Below are positions 58,444 through 64,000 of a stretch of 64,000 bases of DNA, in pieces; position 1 is the first letter of the stretch; each line of letters opens with the position of its first letter. A program made the translations under genes and the position numbers. This stretch comes from Pseudomonas sp. MPC6 (GTDB taxonomy: Bacteria > Pseudomonadota > Gammaproteobacteria > Pseudomonadales > Pseudomonadaceae). Location: the NCBI RefSeq assembly GCF_006094435.1, contig NZ_CP034783.1, positions 4,677,001 through 4,741,000 on the forward strand, read 5' to 3'. Under the pieces are notes generated by a model, which was not told where the DNA came from, did no database searches, and worked only from the letters and a program-made list of their open reading frames with translations.

Positions 58444-58523
58444 TGTTCATTGCTGAACAGAAATGAACAACCTTCACTGAACATTTGAACAACACGTCGA
58501 TTGACAATGAACAATAGTGAACA
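58444..58523. promoter_or_regulatory. Array of TGAACA repeats, candidate activator-binding region
   Basis: TGTTCA at 58444 and six TGAACA at 58454, 58464, 58478, 58486, 58508 and 58518. TGTTCATTGCTGAACA forms a palindrome; several copies are spaced by exactly 10 bp (one helical turn). The array is 55-135 bp upstream of the sigma-54 promoter, the usual distance for enhancer-binding protein sites, and also upstream of the activator gene itself. Confidence 0.7.
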
Positions 58524-58548
58524 ACACTCTATGGACGCGTTTCGCATT

Positions 58549-58622
58549 CCCTGTAGGAGCCCGGCTTGCCGGCGAAGGCGATTTCGATGACGCCTTCGCC
58601 GGCAAGCCGGGCTCCTACAGGG
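58549..58622. repeat. Perfect REP pair
   Basis: Two exactly complementary 32-bp arms (CCTGTAGGAGCCCGGCTTGC and onward) separated by 10 bp, upstream of the activator gene. It is the only REP pair in the window with perfectly matching arms, suggesting recent formation. Confidence 0.93.
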
Positions 58623-58711
58623 AGGTGGCGCGTCAAAGACATCCCAGGCGAACGCTGTCCTTGTGCGCAATTCCATAAAAACAATAAAAGCCTGCTCAGA
58701 GATCGACTGCC

Positions 58712-60559
58712 ATGGCCGCACCCGCCCTGCCGCTCTCCCATGACGCCATCATCCAGGACTCCTGGTCCCGTTGCCGCGCGTTCGGTCTCGATCATCAGAG
58801 CCCCCCGGCGTTCGATCAGCTGCCGCCCGAGGGCATCGCCCGGCTGCTGGAAAGCCAGCATTCACTGGTGCAGACCACCCATCAGGAAGTCCTGCCGTAT
58901 TACGAGAACATCCTGAGCAATTCCAATTGCCTGATCATGCTCGCCGACAATCAGGGCCAGGTACTGACATCCTGGGGGACCCAGCGTTTTATCGAGCCCC
59001 GCCTGACCCGCGGTTTCAGCGCCGGCGCCAGCTGGATGGAGCGTTGCAGCGGCACCAATGCGATCGGCACCGCATTGGCCTGCGAGCAGGCGGTGCATAT
59101 CGAACACGATGAACATTTCCTCAAGGCCAACCGTTTCATGACCGGTTCCGCCGCGCCGATTTTCGATGCCGAACGCAAGGTGATCGCGGTGCTCGATGTG
59201 TCCAGCGACAGCTACCTGCCGCCCTCGCACACCTTGGGCATGGTCAAGATGATGAGCCAGACCGTGGAGAACCGGCTGATCCTCAACCTGTTCCATGGCC
59301 AGCACTTTCAACTGACCTTCAACACCGGGCTGAACAACCTCGACAGCCAATGGGCCGGGCTGCTGATTTTCGATGAGAGCGGTCAGGTGCTGTCGGCCAA
59401 CCGCCGGGCCGACTACCTGCTGGGTATCAGCCTGTCGCGGGTCAGTGTTGAAAGCTTGTTCAAGGTTGCGCTATTGGAACTGCTGAGCCAGCCCGAAGGC
59501 GTGCCATTTGCCCTGCAAGCCTCCGGACGCAACCGCTTTCAGTGCTTGTTGAAACGGCCGAAACAAGTACCGGTCCAGGCGCGGCTGTTTTCTGCACCCA
59601 AGGGCGCCGAACCCCCGGTGACTGCGCCTGCGGCAATCAGCCTGAACACCCTGCATTTCGGCGACAGCCGCGTGGAAAAAGCCGTGCGCCAGGCCGAGCG
59701 TTTGTTGGAGAAGGACATTCCGTTGTTGATTCACGGCGAAACCGGGGTCGGCAAGGAGGTGTTCGTCAAAGCCCTGCATCAGGCCAGCTCTCGCAGCAAA
59801 CAATCGTTCATCGCCGTTAACTGTGCGGCGATTCCCGCCGAACTGGTGGAATCCGAGTTGTTCGGCTACGAGAAAGGCGCGTTCACCGGGGCCAATCAGA
59901 AAGGCAGCATCGGGCTGATTCGCAAGGCGGATAAAGGCACCCTGTTTCTTGATGAAATCGGCGATATGCCGTTGCCGACCCAGGCCCGATTGCTACGTGT
60001 GTTGCAGGAGCGTTGCGTGCAACCGGTGGGCAGCAGTGAGTTGTTCCCGGTGGATATCCGGATTATTTCCGCGACCAACCGCTCATTGCGCGAGCAGGTG
60101 CAGTTGGGGCGCTTCCGCGAGGATTTGTATTACCGGATTGGTGGTTTGACCCTGGAATTACCGCCGCTTAGGGAGCGCAGTGATAAAGAGGCCTTGTTCA
60201 AACGTCTGTGGGGACAGCACCGCGAGCCGAGCCAATGGGCCGGCTTGAGCAGAGAGGTATTGGAGTTGTTCGGCCGCCACCCGTGGCCGGGCAATTTGCG
60301 CCAGGTCAGCAGCGTGATGCAGGTGGCGCTGGCCATGGCCGAGGAACAACCGGTGCGGCCGGAACATTTGCCGGATGATTTTTTTGTCGATCTGGAGATG
60401 GAGCCGGTCGAGATGGAAGAACCCTTGGCGGTGGATTTGAATGATGTGGAGGAGTTGAATCGGCAGTTGCAGGCGCTGGGGGGGAATATCTCCCATCTGG
60501 CCCGCAGGCTTGGGGTTAGCCGCAACACCCTTTACAAGCGATTGCGCCAGACTGAATGA
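58712..60559 (+). CDS. AcoR-like sigma-54-dependent activator (GAF-AAA-Fis)
   Basis: A 615-residue enhancer-binding protein. Residues about 60-190 form a GAF sensor, and a PAS-like segment follows (220-260, NLDSQWAGLLIFDESGQVLSANRRADYLL). The AAA+ module has Walker A GETGVGKE (about 342), the sigma-54-contacting GAFTGA loop (about 389), and Walker B GTLFLDEIGDM. The C-terminal Fis-type HTH (GNISHLARRLGVSRNTLYKRL) binds DNA. Divergent from the ABC operon, it very likely activates the -24/-12 promoter there. The sensed ligand is unknown. Confidence 0.9.
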   Translation: MAAPALPLSHDAIIQDSWSRCRAFGLDHQSPPAFDQLPPEGIARLLESQHSLVQTTHQEVLPYYENILSNSNCLIMLADNQGQVLTSWGTQRFIEPRLTRGFSAGASWMERCSGTNAIGTALACEQAVHIEHDEHFLKANRFMTGSAAPIFDAERKVIAVLDVSSDSYLPPSHTLGMVKMMSQTVENRLILNLFHGQHFQLTFNTGLNNLDSQWAGLLIFDESGQVLSANRRADYLLGISLSRVSVESLFKVALLELLSQPEGVPFALQASGRNRFQCLLKRPKQVPVQARLFSAPKGAEPPVTAPAAISLNTLHFGDSRVEKAVRQAERLLEKDIPLLIHGETGVGKEVFVKALHQASSRSKQSFIAVNCAAIPAELVESELFGYEKGAFTGANQKGSIGLIRKADKGTLFLDEIGDMPLPTQARLLRVLQERCVQPVGSSELFPVDIRIISATNRSLREQVQLGRFREDLYYRIGGLTLELPPLRERSDKEALFKRLWGQHREPSQWAGLSREVLELFGRHPWPGNLRQVSSVMQVALAMAEEQPVRPEHLPDDFFVDLEMEPVEMEEPLAVDLNDVEELNRQLQALGGNISHLARRLGVSRNTLYKRLRQTE

Positions 60560-60593
60560 CGAGTGAACTGCAGATGCGGTGTTCGGCTCGAGA

Positions 60594-60687
60594 CCTTCGC
60601 TGGCAAGCCAGCTCCTACAAGGTCGCGTCGATCGCTAACATTGCGAACGACGCAATCCCTGTAGGAGCTGGCTTGCCAGCGAAGGCG
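60594..60687. repeat. REP pair
   Basis: TTCGCTGGCAAGCCAGCTCC faces GGAGCTGGCTTGCCAGCGAA across about 45 bp, between the convergent activator gene and cysS. Confidence 0.9.
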
Positions 60688-60727
60688 TCAGCATTGTCGA
60701 TACAGCACTCGCTGCCATACCCAAAAA

Positions 60728-60757
60728 CAAAAACCCGCACAAGGCGGGTTTTGTTTT
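60728..60757 (-). terminator. Intrinsic terminator of cysS
   Basis: AAAACCCGC-ACAA-GGCGGGTTTT hairpin with A/T flanks on both sides, 16 bp after the cysS stop on the minus strand; it may also serve the activator gene. Confidence 0.88.
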
Positions 60758-60772
60758 ATAGCAATCGAGCAA

Positions 60773-62155
60773 TCAATCAGCCAAACGCCAGGTCGTACCA
60801 CCCTTGCCGTCTTCCAGCACCACGCCCATGGCGGTGAGCTGGTCGCGGATGCGGTCGGATTCGGCCCAGTCTTTACCGGCACGCGCCGCCAGCCGCGCAG
60901 CAATCAGCGCCTCGACTTCGGCTGCATCCACGCGCCCTTCGGCACCGGCCTGCAGGAAGTCATCAGCCTCCAGTTGCAACACACCCAGCACGCTGGCCAG
61001 CTCTTTCAAACGGGCAGCCAGACCGGCCGCTGCGTTCAAATCGCTCTCGCGCAGACGGTTGATCTCGCGCACCATCTCGAACAGCACCGCGCACGCTTCC
61101 GGCGTGCCGAAGTCGTCGTTCATCACCTGGGTGAAACGCTCAACGAAAGCTTCACCGCCAGCCGGCGCCACGTTCGGCAGGCCTTTCAACGCGTGGTAGA
61201 ACCGCTCGAGGGCGCCCTTGGCGTCCTTGAGGTTGTCTTCCGAATAGTTGATTGCGCTGCGGTAGTGGCTCGACACCAACAGGTAACGCACGACTTCCGG
61301 GTGGTACTTTTCCAGCACGTCGCGAATGGTGAAGAAGTTGTTCAAGGACTTGGACATCTTCTCGCCATTGATGCGAATCATGCCGCAATGCATCCACGCG
61401 TTGGCGTAGGTCTTGCCGGTGGCCGCTTCGCTCTGGGCGATTTCGTTTTCGTGGTGCGGGAACTCGAGGTCGCTGCCGCCGCCATGAATATCGAAGGTCT
61501 CGCCCAGGCAGCAGGTCGACATCACCGAGCACTCGATGTGCCAGCCCGGACGCCCGTCGCCCCAAGGCGAAGGCCAGCTCGGCTCGCCCGGCTTGGCGCC
61601 TTTCCACAGCACGAAGTCCAGCGGGTCCTGTTTCGACTCGTCGACTTCGATCCGCGCGCCGATGCGCAGGTCTTCGATCTTCTTGCGCGACAGCTTGCCG
61701 TAGCCCATGAACTTGGCGACGCGGTAGTACACGTCGCCATTGCCCGGGGCGTAGGCGTAACCCTTGTCGATCAGGGTCTGGATCATGCTCTGCATGCCAG
61801 CGATGTGATCGGTGGCCCGCGGTTCCATGTCCGGCTTGAGGATGTTGAGGCGCGCCTCGTCCTCATGCATCGCGGTGATCATGCGCTCGGTCAGCACGTC
61901 GAACGGCTCGCCGTTCTCCTTGGCCCGATTGATGATCTTGTCTTCAATGTCGGTGATGTTGCGCACATACGTCAGGTTATACCCGCTGAACCGCAACCAG
62001 CGGGTCACCAGGTCGAACGCGACCATGCTGCGGCCGTGGCCAATGTGGCAGTAGTCGTACACGGTCATCCCGCAGACGTACATGCGCACATTGTTGCCAT
62101 CGAGCGGCTTGAAGACTTCTTTGCTCTTGGTGAGCGTGTTGTAGATCGTAAGCAC
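60773..62155 (-). CDS. cysS: Cysteinyl-tRNA synthetase
   Basis: A 460-residue class I synthetase. The zinc ligands begin with the Cys of [18 protein letters not shown], which also contains the HIGH motif; KMSKS is present in [48 protein letters not shown] holds the other zinc residues. Translation starts at a GTG ([13 protein letters not shown]) at 62155, preceded by GGAG at 7 nt; an upstream in-frame ATG would add 15 unrelated residues that overlap the end of glnS. Confidence 0.97.
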   Translation of the reverse strand: MLTIYNTLTKSKEVFKPLDGNNVRMYVCGMTVYDYCHIGHGRSMVAFDLVTRWLRFSGYNLTYVRNITDIEDKIINRAKENGEPFDVLTERMITAMHEDEARLNILKPDMEPRATDHIAGMQSMIQTLIDKGYAYAPGNGDVYYRVAKFMGYGKLSRKKIEDLRIGARIEVDESKQDPLDFVLWKGAKPGEPSWPSPWGDGRPGWHIECSVMSTCCLGETFDIHGGGSDLEFPHHENEIAQSEAATGKTYANAWMHCGMIRINGEKMSKSLNNFFTIRDVLEKYHPEVVRYLLVSSHYRSAINYSEDNLKDAKGALERFYHALKGLPNVAPAGGEAFVERFTQVMNDDFGTPEACAVLFEMVREINRLRESDLNAAAGLAARLKELASVLGVLQLEADDFLQAGAEGRVDAAEVEALIAARLAARAGKDWAESDRIRDQLTAMGVVLEDGKGGTTWRLAD

Positions 62156-62180
62156 TGAGTGCTCCTTCCTTAACGCTGAA

Positions 62181-63878
62181 TCACTGGCCCCACGAATCAC
62201 GCAGGGTCACGGTACGGTTGAACACCGGACGACCGGGTTTCGAGTCCTTGATATCCGCGACGAAGTAACCTTCGCGCTCGAACTGGAAACGGTCTTCCGG
62301 CTGTGCATTGCCCAGCGAAGGCTCGGCACGACAACCGCTGAGGACTTGCAGCGAGTCAGGGTTGATGTTGTCCAGGAAACCGGCGCTGTCTTCGGCTTTC
62401 TCAGGGTTCGGCGAGCGGAACAGGCGATCGTACAGACGCACCTCGCACTCGACGCTGGCCGCAGCCGGTACCCAGTGCACCACGCCTTTGACCTTGCGGC
62501 CTTCAGGGTTCTTGCCCAATGTTTCTGGATCGTAGGAGCAACGCAGTTCGACGATGTTGCCATCGGCGTCCTTGATCGCTTCGTCGGCACGGATCACGTA
62601 GCTGCCGCGCAGGCGCACTTCGCCATTCGGCTCCAGGCGCTTGTAGCCTTTTGGCGGCTCTTCCATGAAGTCTTCACGGTCGATGTAGAGCTCACGGGCG
62701 AACGGCAGCACGCGCACGCCCATGTCTTCTTTCGGGTGGCACGCCAGTTCGAGGTTCTCGACCTGGTTTTCCGGGTAGTTGGTGATCACGACTTTCAGCG
62801 GACGCAGCACGCACATGGCACGCGGGGCGCTGTGGTCGAGGTCGTCACGGATGCTGAACTCGAGCATGCCGAAGTCGACCACGCCGTCGGAACGGTTGGT
62901 GCCGATCATTTCGCAGAAGTTGCGGATCGATTTCGGCGTGTAGCCACGGCGGCGGAAGCCGGACAGCGTGGACATGCGTGGATCGTCCCAGCCATTGACG
63001 TGTTTCTCGTCCACCAGCTGCTTGAGCTTGCGCTTGCTGGTGATGGTGTAATTCAGGTTCAGGCGGCTGAACTCGTACTGACGCGGGTTCGCTGGAACCG
63101 GCAGGTTCTCCAGGAACCACTCGTACAGTGGACGGTGGCTTTCGAACTCCAGGGTGCAGATCGAGTGGGTGATGCCTTCGATGGCGTCCGACTGACCGTG
63201 GGTGAAGTCGTAGTTCGGGTAGATGCACCACTTGTCACCGGTCTGGTGGTGGTGTGCGTGACGGATGCGATACATGATCGGGTCGCGCAGGTTCATGTTC
63301 GGCGAGGCCATGTCGATCTTGGCCCGCAGCACCCGTGCGCCGTCCGGGAACTCGCCGGCGCGCATGCGGGCGAACCAGTCGAGGTTTTCTTCCACGGAGC
63401 GATCGCGGAACGGGCTGTTCTTGCCCGGCTCGGTCAGGGTGCCGCGGTATTCCTTGGCCTGTTCCGGGCTGAGGTCGTCGACGTAGGCCTTGCCGGCCTT
63501 GATCAGTTCGACGGCCCAGTCGTGCAACTGGTCGAAATACTGCGAGGCATAGCGCACTTCACCGGACCATTCAAAGCCCAGCCATTTGACGTCGCTTTCG
63601 ATCGCGTCGATGTATTCCTGGTCTTCCTTGGCCGGGTTGGTGTCGTCGAAACGCAGGTGCGTGACGCCGCCAAATTCCTGGGCCAGGCCGAAGTTCACAC
63701 AGATCGACTTGGCGTGACCGATGTGCAGGTAACCGTTGGGCTCGGGCGGGAAACGGGTGACGATCTGCGTGTGCTTACCCGAGTCCAGGTCCGCCTGGAT
63801 GATCGGGCGCAGGAAATTGACCGGCACGGCAGGGCCGGTCTTGGAATTCGAGGTAGGGTCGACAGTGGGCTTGCTCAT
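62181..63878 (-). CDS. glnS: Glutaminyl-tRNA synthetase
   Basis: A 565-residue class I synthetase. HIGH is present in [14 protein letters not shown]; the KMSKS-equivalent is in [11 protein letters not shown]; the C-terminal beta-barrel anticodon-binding domain runs from about residue 340 ([17 protein letters not shown]...). The ATG at 63878 ([12 protein letters not shown]) is right for the family; an upstream frame start adds unrelated residues. cysS follows after 25 bp and is probably cotranscribed. Confidence 0.97.
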   Translation of the reverse strand: MSKPTVDPTSNSKTGPAVPVNFLRPIIQADLDSGKHTQIVTRFPPEPNGYLHIGHAKSICVNFGLAQEFGGVTHLRFDDTNPAKEDQEYIDAIESDVKWLGFEWSGEVRYASQYFDQLHDWAVELIKAGKAYVDDLSPEQAKEYRGTLTEPGKNSPFRDRSVEENLDWFARMRAGEFPDGARVLRAKIDMASPNMNLRDPIMYRIRHAHHHQTGDKWCIYPNYDFTHGQSDAIEGITHSICTLEFESHRPLYEWFLENLPVPANPRQYEFSRLNLNYTITSKRKLKQLVDEKHVNGWDDPRMSTLSGFRRRGYTPKSIRNFCEMIGTNRSDGVVDFGMLEFSIRDDLDHSAPRAMCVLRPLKVVITNYPENQVENLELACHPKEDMGVRVLPFARELYIDREDFMEEPPKGYKRLEPNGEVRLRGSYVIRADEAIKDADGNIVELRCSYDPETLGKNPEGRKVKGVVHWVPAAASVECEVRLYDRLFRSPNPEKAEDSAGFLDNINPDSLQVLSGCRAEPSLGNAQPEDRFQFEREGYFVADIKDSKPGRPVFNRTVTLRDSWGQ

Positions 63879-64000
63879 AGGATCCTTGAACGTACAAGTG
63901 CGCGGCCAGTTGGCCAAATCAAAGCGGCGGTTAAAACAAAGGGGCTTATCATAGCCGATGCCGTCAAGTCGCTGACAGAGCAGGCCCGAAAACGGCTGCA
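63879..64000. other. glnS upstream region, end of window
   Basis: 122 bp of glnS leader and probable promoter. GGATCC-type sequence lies at the ribosome binding position (AAGGATCCT before the ATG). The next gene upstream is outside the window. Confidence 0.4.

Noticed and set aside
58444..58523. CRISPR-like repeat array
   Set aside because: Repeats are only 6 bp, spacing is 8-22 bp, and no cas gene is near. Regulatory sites fit better.

Overview
The window looks like the chromosome of a fluorescent Pseudomonas (P. fluorescens/P. putida-like). The evidence is GC-rich coding sequence, a fused nuoCD inside a complete nuoA-N operon, the gene order aat-bpt-infA-clpA-clpS-cspD-icd/idh, two different isocitrate dehydrogenases, and many Pseudomonas-type REP hairpins whose stems contain the GGCAAGCC / AGCTCCTACAG pattern. 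This is inferred from gene content; no database was searched. Most of the window is core housekeeping DNA. The accessory part is about 47.0-52.4 kb.

Layout. 1-4.3 kb: a truncated YoaK-type membrane protein, the tusDCBE sulfur relay followed by ybiB, and a glutathionyl-hydroquinone-reductase-like gene. 4.4-12.1 kb (minus strand): ftsK, lolA, rarA, crcB, serS, cysG. 12.4-18.7 kb: trxB, then an N-degron group (aat, bpt, clpA, clpS) around infA, then cspD. 18.7-22.7 kb: divergent icd (dimeric type) and idh (monomeric type). 22.9-28.4 kb: a Nudix gene, mnmA-hflD-purB, and a roxA-type oxygenase overlapping a GNAT gene. 28.7-31.3 kb: an orphan secretin-fold periplasmic protein and aceA. 31.8-46.9 kb: the nuo operon, with a terminator-like hairpin between nuoF and nuoG. 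47-52 kb: an antitoxin-like HTH gene without a visible toxin, a PAAR-domain polymorphic effector with its membrane immunity gene and decayed cassette remnants, a structured repeat element before a DUF6124 gene, a small gene sharing its 5' end with the HTH gene, and a RES-Xre toxin-antitoxin pair between two near-identical 59-bp repeats. 52.4-60.6 kb: a six-gene ABC importer operon resembling the rhizobial glycerol system, divergent from an AcoR-like sigma-54 activator. A matching -24/-12 promoter and an array of TGAACA sites lie between them. 60.8-63.9 kb: cysS and glnS.

How the genes fit together. TusDCBE delivers sulfur to MnmA (21 kb away in the same window) for 2-thiouridine at tRNA position 34. 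Aat and Bpt attach leucine or phenylalanine to protein N-termini; ClpS recognises these and hands the substrate to ClpA(P). Icd, Idh and AceA all act at isocitrate. NuoA-N is respiratory complex I.

The observation I consider most novel is at 47.45-49.45 kb. The PAAR effector carries an anchor motif (GDHPKLK...SLVYHWDK) immediately before its C-terminal toxin. The same anchor recurs twice downstream of the immunity gene: once fused to the tail of a second immunity gene, and once as a seven-codon stub. This reads as a fossil record of toxin-immunity cassette replacement.
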